NCBI RefSeq assembly: GCF_022662535.1
Contig: NZ_JAKQYM010000008.1
Span: 116,063-180,062 of the forward strand
Direction of reading: 5' to 3'
Source of the DNA: Polaribacter marinus
GTDB taxonomy: Bacteria; Bacteroidota; Bacteroidia; Flavobacteriales; Flavobacteriaceae
Length of the DNA: 64,000 bases
The notes below the pieces were generated by a model. The model saw only the letters and a list, made by a program, of their open reading frames with translations. It was not told where the DNA came from and did no database searches. A program made the position numbers and the translations under genes. Positions 54,001 through 62,854 of this stretch are shown piece by piece (positions within the stretch are counted from its first letter, which is position 1; every line of letters begins with the position of its first letter).

Positions 54001-54127
54001 ACAATATGAAGATATTGTAAAACAGGCGCAAAAAGAATTAGACCAAATTAAAGAAAACGAAGCCAAAACAAACAATTCTGTTATCCCTAAAAAAACAGAA
54101 ATCATAAAAAAAGAAAACGATAATTAA
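51065..54127 (+). CDS. Large TPR-repeat protein, exported
   Basis: A 1020-residue protein when started at the ATG at 51065; the frame is open from a TTG at 51044. A signal peptide (LFLFIFSFFISTLVFCQ) precedes more than fifteen tetratricopeptide repeats, for example YEKAADAFENFLK and DDARIRLGDSYFATRNYTKAIDSYKNV. The C-terminus is lysine- and asparagine-rich. TPR arrays of this kind act as periplasmic scaffolds. Its stop overlaps the start of an outer-membrane barrel gene by one base, so the two products probably work together. No enzymatic domain is seen. Confidence 0.85.
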   Translation: MKFVYNRKLFLFIFSFFISTLVFCQQSIIDASILTDFNNALSLFNNKSYAAAQKTFVKVKENAIPNSNLKADASYYDAMCAVKLNQTEADKKVLNFVEENPTSNKKNKAFFNVGNYYFANKKAAYSLKWFQKVNADQLSKENRKELNFKMGYCFLTTKNLTLAKERFLPLINDAKYGNDSRYYYGYIAYKLEDYGIAESTLKEIADNESYRAEISYYLLDISFKAGKFKRCIDVGTKLIGTVRQKEQSEISKIIGESYFNLKQYKEAIPYLKGYKGKKGKWNNTDFYQLGYAYFKQNDFENAINYFNKIIDEKNAIAQNAYYHLGECYLNLEQKTEALNAFKTASEMDFSEDIQQDAALNYAKLSYEEGNPFRNVSDILQEYLKKYPKSKAYNEINELVVSSFIHQQNYKGALELLSKKKSEENIALALEVSLYRGIQLFNNKKLKEALPFFTESKKSESPEINQKAQYWEAETLYRLENYKEALTKFIILNKFLNSKKDKDFVLVEYNIGYSYFQLKEYEKAADAFENFLKTEAIENDVKDDARIRLGDSYFATRNYTKAIDSYKNVVDEIGSKADYAQYQIGMSYGFLNNHEAKIKALTNVVNEYQISSLKDDALYQLANTYTKLKDNEKAHLAYDRLLEKHPKSVFLPKALVRQGLLYYNDNDNEKALKKFKLTTSKFPNSPDAFEAVANARNIYIDNGNLDEYLKWIKTLKFINITNSDIDNTTFAVAEKKYFESRDGNEIVNSLFKYIRTFPEGIHKLKANFYLGEIYFKVKEFEKAIPSYKVVLEEEQNEFSEESLNKLSQIYLQKEDFSNALPLLDRLEQEAYTTENVLFAQSNLMKGYYETEAYDFAIEYAKKILSRDKLDLSLEHDAKIIIARASYKNEDFITSEEYYTEIERIANGELKAEALYYSALFKNQQKDYEASNKVVQKLIADYSAYKYWAVKSYVIMGKNYYGLKDVYQATFVLENIIKNFKQYEDIVKQAQKELDQIKENEAKTNNSVIPKKTEIIKKENDN

Positions 54128-55899
54128 TGAAAAAAGGCTTTACACTATTTTTATCGCTATTTGTTTTTTCTGCAATATTTGCTCAAGAAAAGAAAAAAGA
54201 ACAAGCCAAAGACACAGTAAAAACTGAGGTTGTAAATGTAATTACAAAGTATAACCCAAAAATTGCTGATGCAAAAAAAATAAAGAAAAACCCAACTATT
54301 AAATTGCTTAAAAAAAGCGAGAAAAAAAAATTAGAATACACTATTTTTTCTGCTCCTGTTGCATCTACTTTTACGCCAAAAAGCGGAGTAGTTAAAGGAA
54401 TCGATGTAGGCGTAAAAGAACGTATTTATAAAAACTATTTAGCTGCTGGTTTTGGTAATTACACAACACCATATATTGAAGCCTTCATACATCACAGTAC
54501 TCGTTTTGAAAATGAATTTGGACTGTCTGCTAAATACTTATCTTCACAAGATAATGTTAGTCGTTCTGTATTAAATAGTAATTTCTCTAATTTTAATACT
54601 AGCTTTTTTTATAAACAAGAAGATCGTTATTTTCACTGGAAAGCAACTTTAAATACAGAAAGAAATAGATACAATTGGTATGGTTTACCAAGCGAAACTC
54701 CTTACACAGAATCTACCATTAGCCTAATTAATCCTCAACAAACCTACAACTACCTTAATTTAATAGGTGAGTTTAATTTTATAGATTCTTATATTGATTA
54801 CGGAAAAATTTCTGCAGCTTATTTTACAGATGATTATGGTAGCAAAGAAATACTTGCTAATTTTAATGCCAAATTAGATTTTCCTTTAAGTTTTTTACAC
54901 CTTGGACTCGATGACATTTCGGTAAAAGCAAGCGTAGAATTTTTAAAAGGAGAATTTAACAATAGTTATACTGATAAAAATAAAGTAACATACTCTACTG
55001 TTACAGCAAAACTTCATCCAGAATATAAATTAAGCTACAAAGGATTTTCTTTAAACACAGGCTTAAAAATCATAGCCTCTCTTGATTCTGAAAACGATAT
55101 AACAAATCTATTTCTATTTCCAGAAATTAAAATTCAAAGAGAAATTATTAAAGATTACTTAAATGCCTATGGAGGATTAACAGGTGGACTAAAAACAAAT
55201 ACATATAAAAATTTCACAGAAGAGAACCCTTATGTTTCTCCAACATTATTTATTACTCAAACAGCCGAAACATCTAATTTCTATTTAGGCTTTAACGGAA
55301 AGGTCAATAACAATATTAGTTTTAATATTGTTGGAATTTTAAAAACCGAAGAAGACAAACCGCTCTTTTTTAGAAACAACTCTAAGTCAGATGGAACCTC
55401 AAACTTTAGCAACGGACTTAGTCTTTTAGGATATGAATATGGAAATTCTTTTGATATTTTTTACGATGATGTAAAAACAACAACCATTTTTGGAGAAATC
55501 GCATATGATTTCTCTAAAAAAATCACCTTGGGTACAAATTTTCAATATGATATGTATACTGTAACAAATGCCATCACAAAATGGAATTTACCAGATATGC
55601 AAGCAACTATCTTTGGAAAATATAAAAGTGACAAATGGTATGCAACTAGTAATATTTTTTACGTTAGTGATAGAGAGAGTGTTATATACAACGATGCTTA
55701 CCCGTCTAGTATTAAAGGAACAAAATGGCTTGCTAATTTTGTTGATATAAACTTAAATGGAGGATATCATTTTAACGACAAATTTTCTGCCTTTTTAAAA
55801 TTAAACAATATTTTAAATAGCAATTACCAGCGTTTTGCAAATTTTGATACACAAGGTTTTCAAGTTTTAGGAGGTATAACTTATAAATTTGATTTTTAA
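54127..55899 (+). CDS. Outer-membrane beta-barrel protein (TonB-receptor-like)
   Basis: A 590-residue protein with a signal peptide ending near residue 19 (FSAIFAQ). A lysine-rich periplasmic segment (about 20-90) is followed by many amphipathic strands ending in QGFQVLGGITYKFDF, an aromatic C-terminus typical of outer-membrane barrels. The last part (FNDKFSAFLKLNNILNSNYQRF) is like the end of TonB-dependent receptors, but no plug domain is evident, so it may be a reduced receptor. Coupling to the preceding TPR gene suggests a two-part envelope complex. I know of no assigned function. Confidence 0.75.
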   Translation: MKKGFTLFLSLFVFSAIFAQEKKKEQAKDTVKTEVVNVITKYNPKIADAKKIKKNPTIKLLKKSEKKKLEYTIFSAPVASTFTPKSGVVKGIDVGVKERIYKNYLAAGFGNYTTPYIEAFIHHSTRFENEFGLSAKYLSSQDNVSRSVLNSNFSNFNTSFFYKQEDRYFHWKATLNTERNRYNWYGLPSETPYTESTISLINPQQTYNYLNLIGEFNFIDSYIDYGKISAAYFTDDYGSKEILANFNAKLDFPLSFLHLGLDDISVKASVEFLKGEFNNSYTDKNKVTYSTVTAKLHPEYKLSYKGFSLNTGLKIIASLDSENDITNLFLFPEIKIQREIIKDYLNAYGGLTGGLKTNTYKNFTEENPYVSPTLFITQTAETSNFYLGFNGKVNNNISFNIVGILKTEEDKPLFFRNNSKSDGTSNFSNGLSLLGYEYGNSFDIFYDDVKTTTIFGEIAYDFSKKITLGTNFQYDMYTVTNAITKWNLPDMQATIFGKYKSDKWYATSNIFYVSDRESVIYNDAYPSSIKGTKWLANFVDINLNGGYHFNDKFSAFLKLNNILNSNYQRFANFDTQGFQVLGGITYKFDF

Positions 55900-55964
55900 A
55901 TAAATTAATTTCTCATTTCATTTTTGTAGCTTTAACAATTAAAATAATTAACTAGCTCTACAAA

Positions 55965-57398
55965 ATGAAAAAATCAATCCTTTTACTTACCTTATTAATA
56001 TCTATTATTTCGTGTAATCAAAAAAATGAAAAGATTCTGGATCTAACAACTTTGTCTTCAGAAGAAAAAATTGATTCAGCAAATATCAAAACCCTTTTTA
56101 ATAGCGCATTAACAGATGGTAAATCTTATGAATGGTTAAGAGATTTAACTCAAAATATTGGAGGACGTTTATCGGGTTCTCCAGAAGCTGCTAAAAGTGT
56201 TCTTTGGGGAGAAAAATTAATGAAAGAAGTTGGTTTAGATTCTGTTTGGTTACAACCCGTTATGGTTCCTCATTGGGTAAGAGGAGAAAAAGAAATTGCA
56301 ACTTACACTATAAATGGCGAAGAGAAAAATGTTCCAATCTGTGCTTTAGGATTTTCGGTAGCAACACCAAAAACAGGAATTCTTGCAGAAGTCATAGAAG
56401 TAAAAAGCATAGAAGAAGCCAAAGCTTTAGGAGATCAAATGAAAGGAAAAATCGTATTCTTTAACCGTCCTTTTGACAATACCTTAATCAATACATTTAG
56501 AGCCTACGGAGGCTGTGTAGATCAAAGGGTCGCAGGTGCAGCCGTTTGTGGAGAATTTGGAGCAAAAGGCGTAATTGTACGTTCAATGACAAATGCCGTT
56601 GATGACATTCCTCACACAGGAACAATGATTTATGGTGATTTGCCCAAAGAAAAACACATACCTACCGCAGCCATTAGCACAAGAGCAGCAAATATGTTAA
56701 GTATCGATTTGAAAGAAAACCCAAGCTTACAATTCTACTTTAAACAAAGCTGTGAAACTTTAGCAGATGTACCTTCTTTTAACGTAATTGGCGAAATAAA
56801 AGGCACTCAAACCCCAGAAAACATTATGGTTGTTGGCGGTCATTTAGATTCTTGGGATTTAGGAGAAGGCGCTCATGATGATGGTGCAGGAATTGTACAA
56901 TCTTTAGAAGTTGCGTATTTATTCAAAAAAAACAATATCAAGCCCAAAAATACTTTAAGAGTTGTATTTTTTATGAATGAAGAAAACGGAACAAGAGGTG
57001 CTAAAAAATATGCAGAATTAGCAAAATTAAACAAAGAAAATCATATTGGTGGTTTAGAATCAGATGCTGGAGGGCACACTCCCAGAGGTTTTTCTATCGA
57101 TGCAAATACGGTAAACACAAAATTATTACAAAGCTGGAAAAAACTATTATCACCATACGGTTTACACGATTTAGACAAAGGAGGATCTGGAGCAGATATT
57201 AGTCCTTTAAAAGGAGAAAATGTTACTTTAGTTGGCTACAGACCCGATTCTCAACGCTATTTCGATTATCATCATACAAGTATAGATACTTTTGATAAAG
57301 TAAACAAAAGAGAACTAGAACTAGGTAGTGCTTCTATGGCAAGTATCATTTATCTAATGGACAAATATTTATATAAAAATACACCTGTAAAACTTTAA
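55965..57398 (+). CDS. M28-family metallopeptidase (lipoprotein)
   Basis: A 477-residue protein with a lipoprotein signal ending at Cys17 (ISIISCNQK). A PA-type insert at about 130-265 is followed by the zinc peptidase core: GGHLDSWDLGEGAHDDGAG gives His293 and Asp305, MNEENGTRG the Glu pair 339-340, and ESDAGG Asp367. RYFDYHHTSIDTFDKV near the end supplies the last histidine. The plan matches carboxypeptidase Q-like aminopeptidases of family M28. It is followed 9 bp later by an amidohydrolase lipoprotein gene. Confidence 0.88.
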   Translation: MKKSILLLTLLISIISCNQKNEKILDLTTLSSEEKIDSANIKTLFNSALTDGKSYEWLRDLTQNIGGRLSGSPEAAKSVLWGEKLMKEVGLDSVWLQPVMVPHWVRGEKEIATYTINGEEKNVPICALGFSVATPKTGILAEVIEVKSIEEAKALGDQMKGKIVFFNRPFDNTLINTFRAYGGCVDQRVAGAAVCGEFGAKGVIVRSMTNAVDDIPHTGTMIYGDLPKEKHIPTAAISTRAANMLSIDLKENPSLQFYFKQSCETLADVPSFNVIGEIKGTQTPENIMVVGGHLDSWDLGEGAHDDGAGIVQSLEVAYLFKKNNIKPKNTLRVVFFMNEENGTRGAKKYAELAKLNKENHIGGLESDAGGHTPRGFSIDANTVNTKLLQSWKKLLSPYGLHDLDKGGSGADISPLKGENVTLVGYRPDSQRYFDYHHTSIDTFDKVNKRELELGSASMASIIYLMDKYLYKNTPVKL

Positions 57399-57407
57399 TT
57401 CACACTT

Positions 57408-59021
57408 ATGAAAAAAATACTTCTTTTTGCATGTATAATTACAACACTCTTTTCTTGTCAAAAAGAAAAAGCAGATTTAATTATCATTAATTCTAACACT
57501 TATTCTGTAAATGATAATTTTGATAAAGTTGAAGCATTCGCTGTAAAAGACGGAAAATTTATTGCCGTTGGAACCTCCAAAGAAATACAAGAAAAATATC
57601 AATCTAAAAACACTATCGATGCCAAGAACCAAACCATTGTTCCGGGTTTAATAGATGCACATTGTCATTTTTTTGGTTTAGGCTTGTCAGAACAAAAAGT
57701 TAATTTAAGAGGCACAAAAAGTTATGATGAAGTCTTAGAAAAACTAGTAGCTTTTCAAAAAGAAAAAAACACTTCATTTATAACCGGTAGAGGTTGGGAT
57801 CAAAATGATTGGGAAGTAAAAGAGTTTCCAACCAAAGAAAAATTAGACAAACTATTTCCTACAATTCCTGTTGCCATTGGTAGAATTGACGGACATGCAC
57901 TATTGGTAAATCAAGCAGCAATTGATTTCTCAGAAATCACAAAAGACACCAAAGTTTCTGGAGGAGAAATCATGATGAAAGGAGGAGAAATGACGGGCGT
58001 ATTAATTGATGAAGCCATGGATTTTATCAAATTTCCTTCAATTTCAAAAAAAGAAGCCATTCAAGGTTTGTTAGATGCTCAAAAAATTTCATTTTCTTAT
58101 GGATTAACAACTGTAGATGATGCAGGCTTACCACGTTTTGCAATAGAATTGATTGACAGTCTTCAAAAAGCAAATGATTTAAAAATGCGAATTTATGCAA
58201 TGGTCTCTGCCGACAATCAAGAACAGATCGATTATTACATCAGCAAAGGAATTACAAAAACAGACCGATTAAATGTACGATCTTTTAAAGTTTATGGTGA
58301 CGGTGCCTTAGGATCAAGAGGAGCTGCATTGCGTAAATCTTATTCAGATAGAGAAAATCATTTTGGCGCCCTAATTTACACTCCAAAAAGGTATCAAGAA
58401 ATTGCAAAACAAATTGCTGCTTCAGAGTTTCAAATGAATACACATGCCATAGGAGACTCGGCCAATACTTGGATGCTAAAAACCTATAAAGAAGCTCTTA
58501 AAGGAGAAAAAAATAGACGTTGGCGAATAGAACATGCACAAATTGTTTCTAATGATGATTTTAAAAATTTTGACAACATTTTACCTTCGGTACAACCAAC
58601 ACATGCTACATCTGATATGTATTGGGCAAAAGACAGAATTGGAAAAGATAGAATGAAAGGAGCTTATGCTTATAAAAAATTATTAAATACCTATGGAAAA
58701 ATTGCCTTAGGAACTGATTTTCCTGTAGAACAAGTAAATCCCTTTTTAACATTTTATGCTGCAACTATTAGAAAAGACCTCAACAATTATCCTGAAAATG
58801 GATTTCAAATAGAAAACGTTTTAACCAGAGAGGAAACCTTAAAAGGAATGACCCTTTGGGCTGCCTATGCGAATTTTGAAGAGGATGAAAAAGGCTCTAT
58901 TGAAGTTGGTAAATTTGCAGATTTTGTTATTTTAAATCAAAATATCATGGAAGTAAATGGAAGTGAAATCCCAAAAACTAAAGTTATTTCCACATTTTTA
59001 AATGGCGAGAAAGTATATTAA
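57408..59021 (+). CDS. Amidohydrolase (YtcJ/NfdA-like), lipoprotein
   Basis: A 537-residue protein with a lipoprotein signal ending at Cys17 (LFSCQKEK). The metal site begins with DAHCHFFGLG (HxH), and RIEHAQIVS, QPTHATSD and GTDFPVEQVNPF carry later ligands. The fold matches amidohydrolases related to YtcJ and formamide deformylases. The substrate cannot be predicted. It follows the M28 peptidase in the same direction and ends in a bidirectional terminator shared with trpA. Confidence 0.85.
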   Translation: MKKILLFACIITTLFSCQKEKADLIIINSNTYSVNDNFDKVEAFAVKDGKFIAVGTSKEIQEKYQSKNTIDAKNQTIVPGLIDAHCHFFGLGLSEQKVNLRGTKSYDEVLEKLVAFQKEKNTSFITGRGWDQNDWEVKEFPTKEKLDKLFPTIPVAIGRIDGHALLVNQAAIDFSEITKDTKVSGGEIMMKGGEMTGVLIDEAMDFIKFPSISKKEAIQGLLDAQKISFSYGLTTVDDAGLPRFAIELIDSLQKANDLKMRIYAMVSADNQEQIDYYISKGITKTDRLNVRSFKVYGDGALGSRGAALRKSYSDRENHFGALIYTPKRYQEIAKQIAASEFQMNTHAIGDSANTWMLKTYKEALKGEKNRRWRIEHAQIVSNDDFKNFDNILPSVQPTHATSDMYWAKDRIGKDRMKGAYAYKKLLNTYGKIALGTDFPVEQVNPFLTFYAATIRKDLNNYPENGFQIENVLTREETLKGMTLWAAYANFEEDEKGSIEVGKFADFVILNQNIMEVNGSEIPKTKVISTFLNGEKVY

Positions 59022-59057
59022 AAAAAAAGCGAAACTTTAAGTTTCGCTTTTTTTTTT
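59019..59057. terminator. Bidirectional intrinsic terminator between the amidohydrolase gene and trpA
   Basis: GCGAAACT (59029-59036) and AGTTTCGC (59040-59047) pair around a 3-nt loop, flanked by an A-run on the left and a long T-run on the right. The runs overlap the stop codons of both converging genes (59021 and 59056). Confidence 0.85.
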
Positions 59058-59823
59058 ATGAAATAATTGGTTTGATAAAATCATCAATCTTATCAACTCC
59101 ATTTTCTCCTAAATTCTTAATAAAAGCAGATCCTATAATGGTTCCATTAGCATACCTACAAGCTGTGGTAAATGTTTCTTTATCTGAAATACCAAAACCA
59201 ATAATTAATTTACTTTGTAAATTCATGTTTTTAATTCTTTCGAAATAAGCAACTTGATTGTTAGAAATATCTCCTTTTGCACCTGTAATTGAAGCAGATG
59301 CTACTACATAAATAAACGCTTTAGAATACGCATCTATCTTTCTAATCCTTTCTTCGGATGTATGCGGCGTTATTAAAAACACATTTGTAATTCCGTATTT
59401 TTCAAACAATGCTTTGTAATGATTTTCAAACTCAATCATTGGTAAATCTGGAAGAATCACCGTATCAATACCACAATCTACTACTTTTTGGCAAAATTTA
59501 TCTTCGCCATATTTTAGCATCTGGTTTAAATACCCCATTAAAACTAAAGGTGTTTTATTAGTTTCTTTAATGGACATTAACTGCTCAAAAATAAGGTCTA
59601 AATTAATTCCGTTCTCTAGTGCTTTTTGGCTACTATCTTGTATCGTTGGTCCATCTGCTAATGGATCGGAATAGGGCAAACCAACTTCTATAAAATCTAC
59701 GCCACTTTTTTCTAATGCTGAAATTACTTTGGTGGTATCCTCTAATTTTGGATAACCACAAGTAAAATAAATCGATAATAAATTTTTATCTTTTTTCTGA
59801 AATAATTCTTGAATTGAATTCAT
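59056..59823 (-). CDS. trpA: Tryptophan synthase alpha subunit
   Basis: A 255-residue TIM-barrel protein. FIEVGLPYSDPLADGPTIQDSSQKAL carries the catalytic Glu and Asp of the family, and FITSVASASITGAKGD-like sequence (VVASASITGAKG) the phosphate loop. It splits indole-3-glycerol phosphate and passes indole to TrpB. It is the last gene of the trp cluster, separated from trpB by an 87-bp gap that contains a palindromic repeat. Confidence 0.95.
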   Translation of the reverse strand: MNSIQELFQKKDKNLLSIYFTCGYPKLEDTTKVISALEKSGVDFIEVGLPYSDPLADGPTIQDSSQKALENGINLDLIFEQLMSIKETNKTPLVLMGYLNQMLKYGEDKFCQKVVDCGIDTVILPDLPMIEFENHYKALFEKYGITNVFLITPHTSEERIRKIDAYSKAFIYVVASASITGAKGDISNNQVAYFERIKNMNLQSKLIIGFGISDKETFTTACRYANGTIIGSAFIKNLGENGVDKIDDFIKPIIS

Positions 59824-59840
59824 AATTTTTGTTTCATTCT

Positions 59841-59906
59841 GTCATTGCGAGGAACGAAGCAATCTCATAATTAATTAGCAGATTCCTTCACTTTGTTCGG
59901 AATGAC
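59841..59906. repeat. Palindromic intergenic repeat, copy 1
   Basis: The left arm GTCATTGCGAGGAACGAAGC and the matching right arm ending TTGTTCGGAATGAC enclose a short AT-rich centre. Copies of this element are widespread between genes in Bacteroidota. It fills most of the gap between trpB and trpA. Confidence 0.85.
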
Positions 59907-59910
59907 GTTT

Positions 59911-61095
59911 CTATTCCTCTAAATGATTGATATACGTTTCTAAATCTTTATCTCCTCTACCCGATAAGTTTACCACCACAACTTGGTCTTTTTTAAACTT
60001 AATTTTTGGTAAAACAGCCAAAGCATGTGCACTTTCTAAGGCAGGTATAATTCCTTCAATTCTAGTTAATTCGTAAGCAGCTGCCAACGCCTCACTATCT
60101 GTTGCATCCATAAACTTCGCTCTTTTACTTTCATATAAAAAAGCGTGTAAAGGGCCCACTCCCGGATAATCTAAACCTGCAGAAATAGAATAAGGCTCAA
60201 TAATTTGTCCGTATTCATCTTGCATTAAAATAGTTTTAGAGCCATGAATAATTCCTACCTCACCTAATTGAGAAGTGGCAGCACTTTCGCCAGAATTCAC
60301 ACCTAAACCAGAAGCTTCTACAGCTATTAATTCTACCTCTTCATCATCCATATAATGATAAAAAGCACCCGCAGCATTAGAGCCTCCACCAACACAAGCA
60401 ATAATCGTATCCGGATTTTCTTTACCCGTTTTTTCTTTTAATTGCCATTTTATTTCTTCGGATATTACAGATTGTAAACGTGCAACCATATCTGGATAAG
60501 GATGCGGACCAACTACAGAACCAATTAAATAAAAGGTTTCTGGGTGCTGAATCCAATATCTTATCGCTTCATTTGTAGCGTCTTTTAAAGTTCTACTTCC
60601 GCTTAAAGCAGGTACCACTTTTGCTCCCAACATTTTCATACGAGCAACATTTGGTGCTTGACGCTCAATGTCTTTTTCTCCCATAAAAACAGTACACTCT
60701 AAGCCCATTAAAGCACAAACGGTAGCGGTAGCAACACCGTGTTGCCCTGCACCTGTTTCTGCAATAATTTTAGTCTTCCCTAATTTCTTAGCAACCAAAA
60801 TCTGACCAATGGTATTGTTTACTTTATGTGCACCTGTATGGTTTAAATCTTCTCGTTTTAAATAAATAAAAGCCCCATATTTTTCTGACAAACGTTTTGC
60901 CAAATACAACGGACTTGGGCGACCAACGTAATCTTTTAATAAGGCTTTATATTCTTCTTGAAAGGCATCAGAGTCTAATATTTGAATGTAATTATCTTCT
61001 AATTCTTTCACATTTGGATATAACAATTCCGGTATAAATGCACCACCAAATTGACCGTAATATCCATTCTTATCTGGATGAAACTTTGACTTCAT
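59911..61095 (-). CDS. trpB: Tryptophan synthase beta subunit
   Basis: 394 residues from the ATG at 61095 (product [18 protein letters not shown]). The frame is open 16 codons further, but those codons ([13 protein letters not shown]) are translated from the palindromic repeat, so the shorter start was chosen. The PLP lysine lies in [10 protein letters not shown], and GGGSNA binds the cofactor phosphate. The protein condenses indole and serine to tryptophan. It is followed by trpA in the usual order. Confidence 0.95.
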   Translation of the reverse strand: MKSKFHPDKNGYYGQFGGAFIPELLYPNVKELEDNYIQILDSDAFQEEYKALLKDYVGRPSPLYLAKRLSEKYGAFIYLKREDLNHTGAHKVNNTIGQILVAKKLGKTKIIAETGAGQHGVATATVCALMGLECTVFMGEKDIERQAPNVARMKMLGAKVVPALSGSRTLKDATNEAIRYWIQHPETFYLIGSVVGPHPYPDMVARLQSVISEEIKWQLKEKTGKENPDTIIACVGGGSNAAGAFYHYMDDEEVELIAVEASGLGVNSGESAATSQLGEVGIIHGSKTILMQDEYGQIIEPYSISAGLDYPGVGPLHAFLYESKRAKFMDATDSEALAAAYELTRIEGIIPALESAHALAVLPKIKFKKDQVVVVNLSGRGDKDLETYINHLEE

Positions 61096-61110
61096 ATTTT
61101 CTAATATTCT

Positions 61111-61176
61111 GTCATTGCGAGGAACGAAGCAATCTCTTAACAAATAAGCAGATTACTTCACTGCGTTCGTAATGAC
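61111..61176. repeat. Palindromic intergenic repeat, copy 2
   Basis: The same element as at 59841-59906, with arms GTCATTGCGAGGAACGAAGC and GCGTTCGTAATGAC. It overlaps the 3' end of trpF: the last codons and stop of trpF (61153) lie inside it. It also lies just upstream of the chosen trpB start. Confidence 0.85.
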
Positions 61177-61860
61177 GTTCTTTTTAAATTTTTCTAACTC
61201 TTCTATTTCCTTAACTCCTGGTTTACTCTCAAACTTACTATTTACATCTAAGGCATAAATTGGTAAATTCGATTTTATTATTTTTTGCAGTTCATCAACA
61301 TCTTCCAGACCGATTCCTCCACTTAAAAAGAAAGGTATATCAAAAGGATATCTCTCTAAAACAGACCAATCGAATTTCGTTCCGTTTCCTCCTCTTTCTT
61401 TTCCTTTTGTATCAAACAAAAAGAAATCTACAACTTCTAGATAAGGTTTTAAAACATCAAAATTAAATTCGTCTTTAATTCCGAAAACCTTAATAATTTC
61501 AACTTCATTTTTAGAAATGTAGTGCTTGTTTTTTTGCTTTTTGATACTTTTATTTTCTTCAATAAACAAGGCTCTTCTTTCTGTTAACTGATTTTTTAAA
61601 TCGGTAACATATTCCACAGATTCATCTCCGTGTAATTGAATTGCATCCAAATAATATTCTTCTACTAAAGAAATTACAATCTCTATATATTCATTTACAA
61701 AAACACCCGTTTTTTTGATTGATTTTGAAAACTCTGGAATGATTCCTTCAAAATTTCTTTTTGATTTTTCATAGAAAATAAAGCCCAAATAATCAGGTTG
61801 CAAGGCTGCAACTTGTTGGATGTTTTCTGTGAATTTCATTCCGCAAACTTTCAGTTTCAT
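61153..61860 (-). CDS. trpF: Phosphoribosylanthranilate isomerase
   Basis: A 235-residue TIM-barrel protein. KLKVCGMKFTENIQQVAALQPDYLGFIFYEKSKR carries the catalytic cysteine, and LSGGIGLEDV the phosphate loop. The end (NVITNAVK and stop) is encoded by the palindromic repeat, so the C-terminus has been extended or replaced by repeat-derived codons. It lies 3 bp after trpC on the same strand. Confidence 0.93.
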   Translation of the reverse strand: MKLKVCGMKFTENIQQVAALQPDYLGFIFYEKSKRNFEGIIPEFSKSIKKTGVFVNEYIEIVISLVEEYYLDAIQLHGDESVEYVTDLKNQLTERRALFIEENKSIKKQKNKHYISKNEVEIIKVFGIKDEFNFDVLKPYLEVVDFFLFDTKGKERGGNGTKFDWSVLERYPFDIPFFLSGGIGLEDVDELQKIIKSNLPIYALDVNSKFESKPGVKEIEELEKFKKNVITNAVK

Positions 61861-61862
61861 AT

Positions 61863-62651
61863 TTATCTAATTTGATTGATAAAATCTAAGCAAGCTTCTC
61901 CAGGATTTTCTGTTTTCATAAAATTCTCTCCAATTAAAAAACCTTGAAATCCAAATTCTTTTAATCCTGTTATAATCTTTGGATCCGAAATTCCGCTTTC
62001 TGAAACCTTTAAACAAGTATCAGGAATTTGACCTGCGAGTTTGATAGAATGTTCTAAATCAACCTCAAAAGTTTTTAAATTTCGATTATTAATTCCGATA
62101 ATTTTATCGTCTAAATCGTTAATCTTGTCTAAATCTTCTTGAGTATGCACTTCATATAAAACCTCTAAACCTAAGTCTGTTGCTAAGTTTCCGTAGTTTT
62201 TTAATTCCGTTTCCGTTAAACAAGAAGCGATTAATAAAACGACATCGGCTCCAATGGCTTTTGCTTCTACAATCTGAAATCCATCAACAATAAAATCTTT
62301 TCTAAGAATTGGTTTTTGTTGATTAATGATTCTTGCTTCCATTAAATCTGCCATCGTTCCTCCAAAGAAAGAAGTGTCCGTTAAAATAGATTGTGCAGCT
62401 ACATTTGCATCTAAATAACCATTAGTAACTTCTGCAATGGTTGCTTTATCATTAATGATTCCTTTTGATGGAGATTGACGTTTAAACTCTGCAATGATTC
62501 CTGTAGAACCCACTTCTAACAACGATTTTTTTAATGAAAAAACTGATCGTCCAAAATTTGGACTTTCAACTAATTTTTGAACAGGAACCTCTGCTTTAAT
62601 CTTAGCAATTTCCTTCTTTTTAAATGCGATGATTTTATCTAAAATTGTCAT
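61863..62651 (-). CDS. trpC: Indole-3-glycerol-phosphate synthase
   Basis: A 262-residue TIM-barrel protein with IIAEFKRQSPSKGII, ILTDTSFFGG, LRKDFIVDGFQI and IGINNRNLKTFEVDL, all family landmarks including the catalytic lysines and glutamates. It closes the indole ring from carboxyphenylamino-deoxyribulose phosphate. It sits between a small membrane gene and trpF. Confidence 0.95.
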   Translation of the reverse strand: MTILDKIIAFKKKEIAKIKAEVPVQKLVESPNFGRSVFSLKKSLLEVGSTGIIAEFKRQSPSKGIINDKATIAEVTNGYLDANVAAQSILTDTSFFGGTMADLMEARIINQQKPILRKDFIVDGFQIVEAKAIGADVVLLIASCLTETELKNYGNLATDLGLEVLYEVHTQEDLDKINDLDDKIIGINNRNLKTFEVDLEHSIKLAGQIPDTCLKVSESGISDPKIITGLKEFGFQGFLIGENFMKTENPGEACLDFINQIR

Positions 62652-62673
62652 ATTAAATAATTATGAATTTAAA

Positions 62674-62853
62674 TTACGAGTTAGTCTTTTTTATCTTTTT
62701 ATTTCTAAACAACAAGAAAAAATAAACGATAATTCCTACTATTAATCCAGTTATTGAATGTTTTATAATACTTTGCATCTGTACTCCAATTGCTGTTCCC
62801 ATCAATAAAAAAGCTGGAATAATTAGCATTATGTTATTTTTCTTCTTTGCCAT
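62674..62853 (-). CDS. Small membrane protein of 59 aa in the trp cluster, function unknown
   Basis: The minus-strand frame from ATG 62853-62851 to TAA 62676-62674 encodes 59 residues. It starts MAKKKNNIM and has two hydrophobic segments (IIPAFLLMGTAIG and GLIVGIIVYFFLLF) with a lysine-rich end. The start is separated from the trpD stop by one base, and trpC follows 22 bp later, so it is translated within the trp transcript. It resembles no enzyme of the pathway. It may be an unrelated insertion or a small membrane protein carried along. Confidence 0.65.
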   Translation of the reverse strand: MAKKKNNIMLIIPAFLLMGTAIGVQMQSIIKHSITGLIVGIIVYFFLLFRNKKIKKTNS

Positions 62854-62854
62854 A

